Of a stretch of DNA of 64,000 nt, positions 44,501 through 57,177 are shown piece after piece. The DNA lies in the NCBI GenBank assembly GCA_030272585.1, contig BSYQ01000001.1:3720001-3784000 (forward strand), read 5' to 3'. A program made the translations under genes and the position numbers. The notes under the pieces are model-generated. The model was not told where the DNA came from and ran no database searches. It saw only the letters and a program-made list of their open reading frames with translations. This DNA is from Bryopsis sp. KO-2023. Its lineage: Eukaryota > Chlorophyta > Ulvophyceae > Bryopsidales > Bryopsidaceae. Numbering within the stretch: position 1 is the first letter of the stretch; each line of letters begins with the position of its first letter.

Positions 44501-47351
44501 CCCCCCAACTCCCCTCCACCCAAAAAAGAGAAAAAATAGCTCTCCAGTGTTCAAAATCCTGGTTTTGAGAAATCCATTGAGTAATAGTAAATTCCATGAG
44601 AAAATATGTATATATTATCCACAAAAACGTAGGACTGCAAAGTTTACTGTGTGGTGCGCAGGAGGCTGAAAGATTTTGAAACCATTAAGGGGGAATATGC
44701 CCGGGTCAGCGAGGAGCTTAGTCATCTAGAACACCATCAGCTGAAACACGTCAAAGAGCAACTCGCAAAGACCTCTCACGACCGGAACGAGTTGGGGTCG
44801 CTCGTAATGGCTAGGGACGATAAAATTAACAAACTCACGAAGAGCGTTGAGAAATTAGGGCACGATAATGCCGAATTGGAAAAGGAGCTTGGGGATTCGC
44901 GCTGGCAAGTGCAGAGTCTCGAGGAAGACAGGCTTCGATTGTTGACCATCACCTCTGACCTCGAAAGGGACCAGCAGATGAGGCAACTCGATATTGAAAA
45001 ACTAAAGGGGGAAAAGCAGGTGAGAATTGGGCTCGGGTTTCATTATCTGGCAAAACATCACATTAATATACATATACATATATATATGTATGTATTATTT
45101 TTATTTTTATTTTTATAATTTTATTTTTTTTTTGGGGGGGATGCATCTGCAGTTATTCTCAGCGAGAACCACGACGCAGTTTTTATAATGAAATGGAATC
45201 CTTAACTCATTCTCCATGATTCCCTTTGTTTTCCCTTTTTTTGGCTTTTTTTTTTCCGTGAAGCAATTCGGTGTTTTGCAACAATCAGGCCCTGGTTGCA
45301 TTCGACAACAGTGGAGGGGAGGAGGATAATGGACGGCGGTTGTTGAGCGATCAACATGAGCTCAATCAACAGCTCAAAATGCTGCAGAACGACCTTGAAG
45401 AGGCCAAGACATCCATCCGAAAGGCAGAAGCCACCCTGGCCAAAAAAGACGATGAAATCACAAACCTGCAACAGCAACTGGCTAATGCACTTGCCAAATC
45501 ACAACAACAGGTTGGTAATGTCGATGTTGTTCTTGCGATGGGGAGTCATGATCTGTATGTATGGCTGACTAGCCTCCCCAGCACTTGCAAACTTTATGTT
45601 AAAACCTGCTGTGAAATCTGGTTGTTGTGGGCTGTTCGTCAGACGGATTCGAGCGAGCCTGCTTTCGACATCGAGTCCGGAAATGCTTCCCAGAACTTGG
45701 TCGTTGAGGTGGAAAGGCTCAAGAAGCTTCTGGAGGAGAAAGATCTGGACAGAGCTGAGGACCAGGAAACCATTTTGGATTTGCAACAGTTGCAGGTCGC
45801 GAAGGCTGAAGAAATGGAGGACGCCGTCAGAAAGCTCGAGAACGAGCTCCGAAAAAAACAGAGTGCTCTGGAGCGGGTAGGATTTTCATCCATCGCACCC
45901 ACCTATTTTTTATTTTTTTTTCCTTCTAAATGAAAACTAAAGAAGCTAAATAATAGGGGAATTCATAGTGCAGGAATCGTAGTGCTTGAATTCTTTGTGG
46001 TTTGTATTAGTATCGAAAGCAAAGTTCAGCGATTTTTTTCTTCTTCTTCTTTTTCGTTCATCGAAGCTGAAAGCCAGTTTGATTTGTAGTTTCTGAAACA
46101 TGTTTATGGTTTTTCGAAGGGGGAAAAAGTAGAGATGTTAATTTTTGACATCCTGGCCTTCACTTTTTTTTCCTTGACAGATTCCAAAATTTATGTGTAA
46201 GAGAGAGAGAGAGTGTTTTTGTGTGTAGAGCGAGGCTCTCCAGAAGAAACTTCTCAAGCACACTGAGCAAAGTCCAAGAATGTTTTCAGGACTGCTTGAG
46301 GAAGAGAATGCAACTCTCAAGCAAAAGCTGATAGTAAGCCGCCTCCAAACTCAGGAAAAAACTCCATTTGAGGGGAAAAAAACAATCTCAAAAACTTTGC
46401 CTTTTCTTACTCTTTTTTTCAACTTGAAAAAATGGAGGTGGCGCTTTCATATGTCGGCAAATCTGATCAAGTCTTTCAAATTTCAGCAACCCTTCGGCTC
46501 GTCCCCCCAAAAAAACAATAATGAGAAAAAAATGAGCGGAAAAAAGAATGAGCGAAAAAAAAAAAATAATGAGAAAAAAATGAGAACGCATCTGAACTGG
46601 GTGTGTTTTTTTGCATGGCTGGTTTTCAGGAACGTGACGAAGAAATGGAGCAAATGCGTGAAAATCATCGCAAAAAGGCAAGGGTGTATGAAGAAGCCGA
46701 GGATAACATCGCCTGCTTGGAGGCGGACATCGATCAGTGGCGGAGGGACTACAAGGGCGTCAGCAAATCGAAAGTGAAACTCGAAGAGGAGAACAAATCC
46801 ATGAAGGACCGCCTCCACAAGTTGACTTTCGAGTGTGGCGGTAGCCCCATGAAACGAATTCGAGACCTGCAGCAGTCGCTGGCACAGGTGATCTATCCAT
46901 GCAAAGAAAGATTTCAAGATTTCGTTCGTTCTGTGGCTTTGTGTTGAGATGTTTCATTTCCAGGGGTATGATATTTATGTAGAAGTTTGAAAGAGAATTC
47001 GAAAAATTGGAAGTTTTCTCCCCCCCCCTACTTGAAAAGAACAACTTTTGTGTCGTTTTTTGTGGCTTTTCTGAAATGGAGAGGTGGAGCTATTTGTGGG
47101 GTGCTGGATATTTTATTGAGATGGTCTGACGAAGGCTGTCGAATGCAGGGGGACTGTCGGTTTTGTAAAAACGAAGGATATTTCTTGAATGTGGGTTGTT
47201 TTTTCTACAATCCTGATGTGTGCGTGTGTGTGAGCAGGAGCGAAAGCAGTCCGAAATTCTCAGGAAGACTGTTATAGATCTGCAACAGGAGATTGCCGAT
47301 AAGGAGGAGCAAGGAGTGGAAGAAGGAGAAAATCCATCGGAGGAGGATTAA
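41509..47351 (+). CDS. Large coiled-coil protein, unknown function (5' end unresolved)
   Basis: Twelve exons join in frame: 41509-41635, 41722-42058, 42288-42463, 42570-43173, 43389-43640, 44081-44274, 44662-45019, 45289-45510, 45643-45876, 46229-46333, 46630-46887 and 47238-47351. They encode about 993 residues. The first exon starts mid-codon, so at least one upstream exon is missing from the model. The first half is basic, Ser/Arg/Pro-rich and probably disordered. From about exon 5 or 6 onward the sequence is a long, nearly continuous coiled coil (for example LEHHQLKHVKEQLAKTSHD, QLKMLQNDLEEAKTSIRKAE). The protein ends with an acidic tail (EEGENPSEED). No motor, kinase or membrane segment is visible. 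Such layout is common in centrosomal, ciliary and Golgi tethering proteins, but I cannot name a family. Confidence 0.8.
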
Positions 47352-48524
47352 GAAAAAAAAGAATTTTGGATATGTGGGTGGGAACAAAATTCAGGGTAAT
47401 AGGGAGGGAAAAGCTGAAAGAAAGTTTGGAAAAAAAAACACAAAGAAAAAGCGAAAAGGGAGAAAGCAAAACAAAAGCAAAAAAGTGGGAAAGCAAAAAA
47501 AAAAAAAACACAAAAAAACCAGAAGTGAAATTACGATACTGTGTTCTCTTATAATTTTTAGCATTAATATAGAATTGTTTTTCTTTTTTTTTTTTTTTTT
47601 GACTTGATCTTTTGCAGCTGGCTTGACCCCCAATACTTTGCCGCATTGCAAAAAAAATCAAAGGGAGATAACTGAAAGGGAAAAGAAAAGATGCCCAGAG
47701 AGAAAAACAAAAACAAATACAAAAGTTGGGGGTTTTAAAACAAAAAAAAAATTGGAATGAATTTGGAAAAAAAGTTGATGACTAAAGTGGATTTGGTGTT
47801 CTCTCTCTCTATTTGATTGGAAAAAAAAGGGGGTTTCAGCCGCTGCATATTCTTCATTGTTTGTGCACTTTGAAAAAACGGTTTGAGGGAAAGGAAAAAG
47901 AAAAAAAACACGAAAAGAAAAGAGGAGAATAATGACAGGTTTTCTGGTCAAAAAAAAAAAAAACCACAGTCCTTAAATGGAGGGGGAAAGATCGGGTGAT
48001 GGTCTCTTTTGACCTGCTCCTGTTTTGTTTTGTTTGTTTGTTTGTTCCATATACACTTGTGTAAAATTTGTTACATGTTGCAAGGAATAAATAGCCATGT
48101 GTCCATCGACAGAAAAGGGGGCTGTGGGGAAAAAGTACTGGAAAAAGTAGGAAGACAGTCTGGGGGGTATGAAGTGCTTTTCTTTCGCCTGCACTTCGAT
48201 TCTGTTGTTTGATATGTATATTTATTCTGGGGGGCAACCCAATGATGTGTTTCCAAGTAAAGGAAGAAGGAAAGGGAAGACCACCAGTTGACCCCAAACA
48301 CCAATATGCTACAGTGCAGGAAAGCTGGCCAGGCGCCCAGAAAACCATTGTGATTTTTCGAAGAAACTCCAGACAGAGACACTCTGTTCCTATTTCAACC
48401 GATTGATCGACTATTGTTTCTGGTGACACCAGCCACAATCCTATCAAGCCCTCCTCCATTACCAAGACAAATGATCCAAAAAAAATCTATCAACCCAAAC
48501 CAAGTGCATGGGCTTGCACCAGCA
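47352..48524. other. Convergent spacer, A/T homopolymer-rich
   Basis: This spacer lies between the coiled-coil gene and UTP23. It is dominated by A-runs and T-runs (for example near 47500, 47590 and 47950). No coding sequence was recognised. Confidence 0.55.
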
Positions 48525-49985
48525 TTAGCCCTCTGTGGATTCTTGCGGCTTCTTTTTCCTCCGTTGCCTTTTCTTCTTAGGGACCTCCGACGTTTTCTCC
48601 TCGACCTCCTGTTTCCTTTTCTTTTTCTTCTTGCATGCTAATGGATTCGGGGCCTTTGCCTTCTTCTTTTCCACTCTCACCCCCGCTTTTTGGGATCCAG
48701 AAAAATCCACGTCCTTCATGGCCTTCGTTTTCTTCTCCCACTCGCTCACATGCATGCTTTTCCTCACCATTTTGTCCCTGATCCGGACGGATTTGTCCGA
48801 CGGCTTTTGCAGAGTCAGACCGTTGACCGTCATTCTAAAAGACGGAGCGTTCGGAACATCGTGAAGCTTTTGTACGAGACCATCATCCTGGGTTGCAATC
48901 CACCTGTGCAACAAGGAAAAAGAAGTGTGTCCAGCACATCATGCCCAATAATGATGCCCTTGTCTAAAATCGATGGGGCCTGAACATGTGCATTTCGGCC
49001 ATGCATCTGACATGCATGCATGTCTTCTAACAAGAAATCCCTTTTCTGTGCATTCCACATCCATTCCACGCACCAATTATCCTCGTTGTCTTTTCCAACC
49101 TGTTCCAGCAAGCACTGAGAGGCTGGAACGGCTTTCTCGTGCTCACATTTGTGAAGTTTCAATTTCCGGCACGCTATCAAAGTCTCTGCAAATTCGGAAC
49201 CCATTTCCCGCAGCTCCCATGACACGCATTTGGTGCTGTAAGCCACGAATTTCGCATTGCATGCCTTGCCAAGCACATCCTGCACTTCGCACAGCCTGAG
49301 CAGCAGAAATCCAAAAACAATGGTAAATCCAAAAATTTACAGGATGGGGGTGGGGGAATGTCTGTTTGGTTACTTGCAAGTTTACTTGCAGCTTTGTTGC
49401 ATTCATCCGGTTTTTTTTGCTATCTTTTTTGAACCACGGAAGCTCATGCAATTAGGGGTTGATGATTCTTACTGGTATCAGAATGTTAGGACTATGCATT
49501 TTTTTCGTGTACTTGAAATCTACTTAACAGATCACTCACTGCGTTTCTCTCATAAAATGCAGAAAATTGCCATCCACCAAAACCTGAAATCAATGAAGAG
49601 AACACTGATCAAACAAACCCTCTTCCTTCTCAGAGATTGTAGGATTTAAAAAAATATATGTTTCTTCAACTTGATGATATTATGCCCAAATCTTATGCTT
49701 ATCAGGTGACTCAAAAACATACTTGCCCATTCATTCTCCAGCAAAAATTCTAGGGCTGAAAATGCTGCAGAAAATGCTGCAGGAAAAAGGACACAGTTCC
49801 AAGCTCTTGTTTATTTTTCCCCTCAGCTCGTCTTGAAAAAAATCATTCAACATGCACCCGAGCACCCTCCCCACCCCACCGAGAGGATTTCTCCCTATCC
49901 TCACCTTGTATGGCTCCCGAAAGCCGAACGTGGAGCTATAAAACTCCAAATTCTTTCGAATTCGTTTCCTGCTCTTGATCCCCAT
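48525..49985 (-). CDS. UTP23: UTP23, PIN-domain small-subunit processome protein, 4 exons
   Basis: Minus-strand exons in coding order are 49985-49905, 49583-49540, 49295-49074 and 48903-48525, giving 241 aa (phases 0, 2, 2), close to the human length of about 249. The start MGIKSRKRIRKNLEFYSSTF and the following VLVDGNFLHF match the N-terminus of the UTP23/FCF1 PIN family. Exon 3 has the Cys/His set (CRKLKLHKCEHEK...SQC) expected for the UTP23 CCHC zinc site, and exon 4 has the IATQDDGLVQKL motif. The C-terminus is very Lys-rich and includes the family string APNPLACKKKKK. UTP23 binds the snR30/U17 region of pre-rRNA in the nucleolus for 18S maturation and is generally not an active nuclease. 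Only about 230 bp separate its start from the divergent ZIP gene. Confidence 0.93.
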
Positions 49986-50218
49986 TCCCAGACCCCACGA
50001 AGAAAAGAAGCTGCGAGGTGAGAATCCTCTTCAGTTTTTAAATGCGATGGGACGGGTGATTGTACGTACGAGTTCCCCAACCCCAATCGAAACCACCACA
50101 AAACTTCTTGGCGGGCTGGCACTGTTCTTCTGTTCAGGCATTCCTGCGTTTTCTCAACTTATCCCGTTGATTCGCTCACCACATCGGCGTGCATAGTTCA
50201 TGAGGAGAGCTTGAGTTG
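49986..50218. promoter_or_regulatory. Bidirectional promoter region (UTP23 / ZIP)
   Basis: A 233-bp gap separates two divergent start codons. No TATA box or known motif was recognised with confidence; the call rests on geometry only. Confidence 0.45.
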
Positions 50219-52546
50219 ATGGAGTCTTTAGCAAGGGATCAAATGAGTGAGGCAGTCTATCCTCTCACTCTATCTTTTCTTGCTGGGCTATCGACTGTGA
50301 TTGGAGGTGGAATTGCGGTGAGAAGCCCTGGCCCTGGGGATAATGGGGAGGGGGGGTGGATTTCAGCCACATGCCATTCTTATGGTGCATGGCTTTTCAG
50401 GAAGGAAATAAAAAAATGGCATTCAGGGAGAACACTATTATTTATTGCCCTGATTTTTCCTCCTGAAGCTTTGTGGTGTGTAATTTTTTCAGGTGATTAA
50501 GAAGCCGGATGAGGGCTTATTGGCATTGCTGTTGGGGCTGGCTTTGGGGGTGATGGCCACGCTTTCGGTGATCGAACTCATGTGGGAGACCGGCAGACGG
50601 CAGGGCATCCTGACGGTGATGCTTGCAGGAGGTCTGGGCACAGCCGTGTATTATCTTTTGCGCAAGCTATTTCCGGAGCACGACCATCCATCCAAGGACC
50701 AGGTGGATTATTTTTTCAAGTCCTTGTCCGTCATTAATTAAATACTGCTCGCAGTAACACGACCATTGTTTGCAAGAGTTCCAATCATCATGTTACGATC
50801 GGCAGTATTTATCGATTGCCAAGGCAGGAAGCGGGTGCAATTCAAACTCGGCTCTGCATGGACTAGGATTGATATGTTCGTTAGTGGGGCCGTAGCGCTG
50901 TTTTGGGGGATGAGGTTTCTTTCACCCTTGGTGTAACACAGTTGAAAAAAAAACGAAAGGGGCTGTGGCTTTCAGGTGGAGACTCTGGAAATGGCTCCAA
51001 TAAATGGAGAGGACGGGACCGTGGTGCCTGTGACTGACTCTGAGTTGGGTAACAGCAGCAAGGGTGGCCACGCTCGAAGAAACAGCATCTCTTCAGGGCC
51101 AAGGTGTCGAACAGGCGAATGTGGTATCGACCTCCGTTTCAGAAAATATTGATGAATTTGTGGAAACGGGTTCTGTTTTTTCTGGTTATTTTTATTTCCT
51201 GCATTTTGTTTTCCCCCCTTGTTTTGTTTTTTTGGAATTCAACTTTGATGGGATTTTTTCATCATCCAGGCTTTCGCCGCCGGAACTTTGGCGATTAGGA
51301 ATGCTGATGGCCCTCACAATGACTCTGCACAACATGCCAGAAGGTTTTGCAGTGAGTCTCTGAAACATCGATGATCAAAACAGGGATAAAAGGGATAAAA
51401 AAATTCTGAAGAAAAAGAAGCACCACAGGGGAAGGCGCGTATATTCGCCATTGAAGGATCGTGTTAGAAAATGAAAGAAAATATCGATCACTCGTGGTTG
51501 CTGAGTTCTGTTTGGGTTCGTGTGCCAGGTGGCCTTTTCTGCGATGACTGACCTTGGGCCCATAATGGCGCTCTCCATAGCCATGCACAACATACCGGAG
51601 GTAAGCCAGTTCAGTTTGATTTGAAATTAGCATGGGCACTGTGTGTGTGTTTGTGCATATGTATCTCGTGCAATATTGTCCACTTGTGTGCCATCTGCTT
51701 GCAGGATTGTGGGTCATCCACGAAAGAAAGAATTTCCTGCGACAGGTGTGTGTTTGGGGACTGGTCGTTTTCACAACCGCTGTTTTTTGTGCTCGTTCAG
51801 GGTGTGATTATTGCCGGACCGGTGTTCGCTGCGACTGGAAGTCGATGGAAAGCTGTGGGGCTAGCATTTGCGTCGGTAGGAGACATGGATGGAAAAGCTA
51901 TGCCTTTGGAAGATGTGTTGATGTCGGTCAATATCAGCTAACAATCCACTGATTGTTGGCAGTCATTGCAAAGCGCCGCCTTTTATTTTTGTAATTATTT
52001 TTTTGCCTGCAGGGAATGTCGGAGCCTCTCGGGGCCTGTTTGGCTGTATCATTGATAGGACCTGTCTTGACCCACAAGACACTGGACTGGATGCTTACCT
52101 TTGTAGGGGGCATCATGGTGAGTCCGCGGACAACTTTCCAATTTTCGACCACCTGTTGGTTTATTTGTTACATCCCTCGAATCTGCATTCCTTCTTCCCA
52201 CCCCCCCCCCCCCGAAAAGAAACAAAAAAAACCCAGCAACTACGCCAATGTTTCTGAAACAAGTCTGACTTTAGGCAAACTTAGCTAAGAACTTTATGTT
52301 TGCAAGTAGCGAACACTGTGGAATAAACTTCTTTTTTTCTGTGTTATACTGAATGATGAAAAACATGATAATACTGCAGAATTCCACGCAATGATGGGTG
52401 TTTTTGTATTTTCTGTTTCCCAGCTGTCTGTTTGTGTGCTGGAGCTGTGGCCGGAAGGTCGAAAATGCCGAAATGATATGAAATTTGCACATGGCATTGT
52501 GTTTGGGTCAGTCATGATTGCTGCAACTTTATTTTGGGGATCCTAG
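50219..52546 (+). CDS. ZIP-family metal transporter (ZupT/ZTP29-like), 8 exons
   Basis: Exons 50219-50317, 50493-50702, 50976-51103, 51270-51351, 51529-51600, 51801-51875, 52013-52117 and 52424-52546 give 297 aa with consistent phases. The N-terminal helix reads LSFLAGLSTVIGGGIA. A hydrophilic loop (exon 3, about residues 104-147) precedes the conserved core. Helix 4 has LHNMPEGFAVAF and helix 5 has MHNIPEGVIIA; these two HNxPEG motifs hold the metal-binding residues of the ZIP binuclear site. GMSEPLGA follows, as in ZupT and plant ZTP29. ZIP proteins bring zinc, iron or manganese into the cytosol from outside or from organelles; the ER-located ZTP29 is the closest plant comparison by motif and length. 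Substrate and membrane are inference. Confidence 0.92.
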
Positions 52547-53299
52547 CAGATTCGTCTATACATGCATGTTTGAGTCTTGGATTTCTCACAATGATTTTTT
52601 CCCCACCACGAGTCGTGATCGGTTTGGTGGTGACCCAGCTGAGTTGACTGGGCTATCTTGAAACTGTGAGGAAGGGCCGGGGAGGGGGGCTGCTACAAAA
52701 AGATAGAGCATTGGGGCTAGGCATTTTTTTTATTGGGGCTGAGTTTTTGCATGGAAATTTGTTCTGGAAGCAGCGTTGCAGGAAAGAAATACATTCAGGG
52801 GGCAGTGCACTGTGCTGTAAAATGCTCGTCCTGGCAAGCCCCTGAGCCCGGTCCCTCAGACCTGATTAGCAGTGTTCTTAGAGCCAATGACCCAATGACG
52901 ACGCTAGCTTCATCGGTGAAACACAGAGGAAAAAAAATCCTTTCACAGTTTTGCAGCAGAAATAGGGCACTGAGAAGGACAAGCCAGAGTCCTAACTGTA
53001 CAAACTGCACAGCAACTACCCAAGTGAATTAGTCGTTTCCACACCACCCAGTCTAGCTTTCAAATCCTCCTTTTTTCCTTAAGAAAACACTCCCAACCGT
53101 CAACCCAAATTGGAAATCTGGCCATGCAAAACCAAGCAGGATTCCAACAGGCAACGGCCTCTCCCGTATTTCTGTACGATTCAGATTCGTAACGATTTCA
53201 AATCGGAATTTGCCTTGCAGGTCGCTCCCCACACCGCCACCCCAACGCAAACAACACTCGATTCGGTCCTTTGTCCACGCACAGCGGCTAGGGATCGCA
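52547..53299. other. Intergenic region between ZIP and TRF4 genes
   Basis: No gene was recognised. The 3' half probably contains the promoter and 5' UTR of the poly(A) polymerase gene. Confidence 0.5.
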
Positions 53300-56200
53300 A
53301 TGAAGCGAACGGAACGCGAGGGCGGGTCGGGCAGCGGAGAGAAGAAGCAGGCAAAGAAGGGGAGAAGACAGCCGAACTCCAGGCCGCCGTGGTGCCTGCC
53401 AGAGTTAGACGACAAGGCGGGAAAGCGCAACGGATCGGTGAGTCTCGAACAGGCAGCTTCGTTCGAGCGATCCGGTCAATTTTGGAGCAATAATATGCGA
53501 CGGACGATATGAGTCGTTTCTTTTTGACGGTTTTTATTTCCACCTCCGGAGTTGTGGTGGTCTGCTGTTGGTGGATGGTGGCTTCCAACGTGTTATTAAA
53601 GGTTTAGAAAAAAGCGTTATGTGAAACGGGTGGTGCTGACCAAAACTCAAAAATGTGTAACTTTTTGCAGCAGACCAATCCCCCCAAAAAACAAGAGAAA
53701 CCGACTGAACCCACAGCCAAGCCCATCCCTAAGCCAACTCCTGAGCCCATTCCTGAAGGCAGCAGTGCACCCACTTTGGCAAAGGCAGAGAGCAACGGTC
53801 GTGCTGCTGCCGAATCCTCCAGGAAGCCGACCGGAAAAGATGTGCCCGCAAAGGAAGCCAAATCCTTCAAAGTGGTGGAGCATTTGGACTTGATGTCCAA
53901 TTCGTCCTCGGAGGACATGGACTTGGATTCTGACCATGAAGGGCGACCGGTGCACTCAAGACAGCGTGTGGACATGAGTCCATCTGGACCTGCTGAGCGC
54001 ACTCAGACAGCCAGGAGAGGTAAGTCAAATTTCTTTTCTTCTTTTGTGAGGGTTTGTTTCAGAGAGGTTGTTTGTTTCATCCTCAAGGGGCCCACCAGGG
54101 AGTGGGGAAAATTAGCAACAGAAGGTCGAAATAAAAACAGGCTGTCCAGGGAAAAGAAATTGTATGAAACCGTCCGAAGTATTGTTATTTTTAAAAAATT
54201 CAGCTGCAAATGTACTTGAAATCTGCCATGATTTTTTTTTTAATCAGATGAGGGAGGTGTGACTCTGGGCGATGGAGGTCCAGGGACTCAATTGCATTGG
54301 GAGCTGGTTGAATATGAAAAACGGTCCAGGCTCACTGAGAAACAAACAGTGAGGAGGCAAGAAGTCATCAGAATGTGAGCGATTGTATGGGTTTTGTTTT
54401 TTTGCGTTTTAGTATTTTTCTGGATTAGAACTGGGATCTGTTGTCCACAATCAATTGATCATTCAATTATTCAATTTTTATTTAATTATTTAGTTATTAT
54501 ATTTTCTTTTTTGTTGTTATTTATTTTTCTTTTTTGGGGGGGATGCTCTCTCAGTGCAAGGTTGGACTTTTTTTATTTATGCAGTTGGATATTTTGGGCA
54601 TTTTAGTGCTGCTGCATTTCGATCTCATTGTCCCCAATTACAAGTTTGAGGATATTTTCGACAGTGTTACAAGATTTCTCTTTTTCCTTCCCTTTGAAAC
54701 GTGTGCGTTTTTTCGGAACACCGCAGAGTTACGGATGCTGCTTTAAAAACCTGCCCGCAGTGCGAAGTTATGTGTTTTGGGTCTTCCGCAAATGGACTCG
54801 GCACGCCCACTTCTGATCTCGATTTGGTCATGATAGGGGTGTTCGAACCGAACTCAGAACATGGAGGTGGGTCCCCTTGGCCACAATAGTGCTCAAACAC
54901 ACTATTTATATATTATATTCTCGATTTTTTCATTCTATTGTTACAATCGGAGTGGTGGAGCAAATCGTCCCGGAGTCGAGGGGGTGACATGCTTGTGCTT
55001 CTGCCAGCATCTTGGGCTTCGGCCGCATTTTTTCCCTTTCATCCATTCACTGCATCGCTCAGGGTAAAACCAAAATTCTCATTGGTAATATATTTCTTCT
55101 TTTTTTTTTTGGGGGGGGGGAGGCTCCATGTGTTTTCCTTGGTTTGATTGTGGCTGTAAGTATCGAAAATGGTGGGTGGAATCCCAAATGATTTTATTAT
55201 AAAAAATGAAACAATGGAGATGAAACATTGGAGATGAAACAGTGGAGGGTTCTCTGTTGCATAGGCTACACGGATCCGATCAAGGGTGAAGTCAGCAATC
55301 TGCTGGACCATGTCATGAGAGAATTGAGGCACACCCTGGACATCAAAACTGGCTTCATCATTCGAAGGGCAAGAATCCCTCTCATCAAGGTGAGCCCTTC
55401 CATGTACACGAGAATGCAGTCGAAATCTTTGCCAATTTGATGTCTGCAGCGCATATGGATCCAGGGTACATACACGACCTAAACCAAGAGTTCTATATAT
55501 AGTTCTTGGGGTTGAATGCTGCATTGCGAAACCGACATTAAATGTGTTGCTGTGTCAGTTAACGACGATGGACGACTTGGATGTGGATCTGTCGATTTGC
55601 GACGAGCATGGCCCGAAGGCTGCCAAATTCATGAGGGAGAAGGTGGCAAAGTTTCCACCCCTGAGGCCGCTTTGTCTGGCCTTGAAGAGCCTCATCAAAG
55701 ACAAGGGCATGAACGAAGTCGTCAGCGGTGGTCTAGGCACATATGCGTTGTCCAACATGATCATCGCCCACCTGATGGACCTACAAAAAGTACGGAACGC
55801 TTCGTTATTCCACAAACATGACTGCATTTCCCTTGATTTTTTGTTTCATCACTTTTTGGCCTGGCGTGTCCGATTATGCAATAAAGTGACCTTTTTTCTT
55901 TGCCTCTTGTGGGGTGTAATACAATTTCATCCATCTTGGAGGAACAACCAAAAAAAGAGATGTTTTTCTTATCAACATTTCAAAAAAGAGATGTTGATAT
56001 TTTTTTTTCCACCATCGTGCTGCTGTAGAAAGGTGATTATGAAATGGACATGGGCAGCCTCTTCGTATCATTTCTCAAGCGGTTTGGATGTACTTTCGAC
56101 TACATCGACCATGCGGTGTCGATAAGAAGGGGGGGAATAGTGGACAAAGAGGTGGTGGTCGGTGCTGGCGTGGTGATAGCATCCAATTACCAACTTCCTC

Positions 56201-57177
56201 CACACTCGAGGCCCCATCAAAGAAGCAACACCCCAACCCATGAGAGGCTACTCGTTGAGGATTACTTCACAGGTAGTCTATTTTTTTTACCCCTTCCCAA
56301 AAGCAACTTTTTTTGTTTGTGCTCGTTTTTTTTTTTTCTGGCTTATTTTTTTCCCAAGACAAAAAATCGCAGGCGTTCACAATCGGTGAGAGGAAGGTGT
56401 CCTAACATCTTGACCATGAAATTTCTGGGAGCGATAAATGGAGTGAGTTCTGATCGGTGTTGTGTGTGTTTTGTCTGGTGTTTTTTTTCATTGTGGAATC
56501 TCGCAGGCAGGGATGTGAGCTCAGGGACGTTCAAGATTAGTCAAATCAGCCGATTGTTTGCTTCTGTGTATGTCAATTTGAAAGAGCGATTCTGTGTGCC
56601 TCCGCTACCCCCCGACGGTCCAGAATTGTCGACCCTCTCGACTCTGTTCAAAATCAACGGTAAGTCTACCACCTGCATCCCAACCTCCTTCGAAGAGACC
56701 GCATTTTGGCAATCTAATTTTGTCCACCATTGTTTTGTTGTTCCTGTTGGGTTTTTTTGACATCTCAGAGCAAAAATCAGTCCTGATCATTTTTTTTAAA
56801 TTGAGAAAAATCCCAACGCACTTTTGAAAAAAAATAATAAAGACACCAGAAGGGAGTATATTAAAAAAAGGTGGATTTAATTCCCAAATTCACTTCTGTT
56901 ATTAATAATGTTATGTTCAGGCTTTGAAAAGAGGGAATCCTTGCCGAGGATAGACACATTCAGTGGTGGTGGTGGTGGCGGCAAGCGTAAGTTTGAGGAA
57001 ACCGACTCGAAAAGGGAACACCATTCTGCACAAGGAAGAAAAAAGAAAAAGAGCAAGAACAGGGAGCAAGCCGAAACGTATGAAAGGAAATCGACGGCAG
57101 GCCCGGCCCCCTTGAAGGAGACTGACAGAGATGCATTCGTAGCAAGAATCAAATCAATCCTCAAACAGAAGTTCTAA
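53300..57177 (+). CDS. TRF4: TRF4/5-type non-canonical poly(A) polymerase (TENT4 family), 9 exons
   Basis: Exons 53300-53437, 53671-54019, 54248-54374, 54727-54866, 55265-55389, 55559-55789, 56029-56272, 56507-56659 and 56921-57177 give 587 aa; all phases agree. Residues 1-180 are basic, then Pro/Ser/acidic and disordered. The nucleotidyltransferase core has FGSSANGLGTPTSDLDLV with metal ligands Asp235 and Asp237, and a third Asp303 in DLDVDLSICDEHG. The central and PAP-associated domains follow (GGLGTYALSNMIIAHL, GDYEMDMGSLFVSFLKRF, GRDVSSGTFKISQI). The C-terminus is Lys-rich with a short Gly run and ends ARIKSILKQKF. In yeast and animals TRF4 adds short A-tails to aberrant nuclear RNAs within TRAMP, marking them for the exosome. 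The catalytic set is complete, so activity is likely. Confidence 0.94.
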
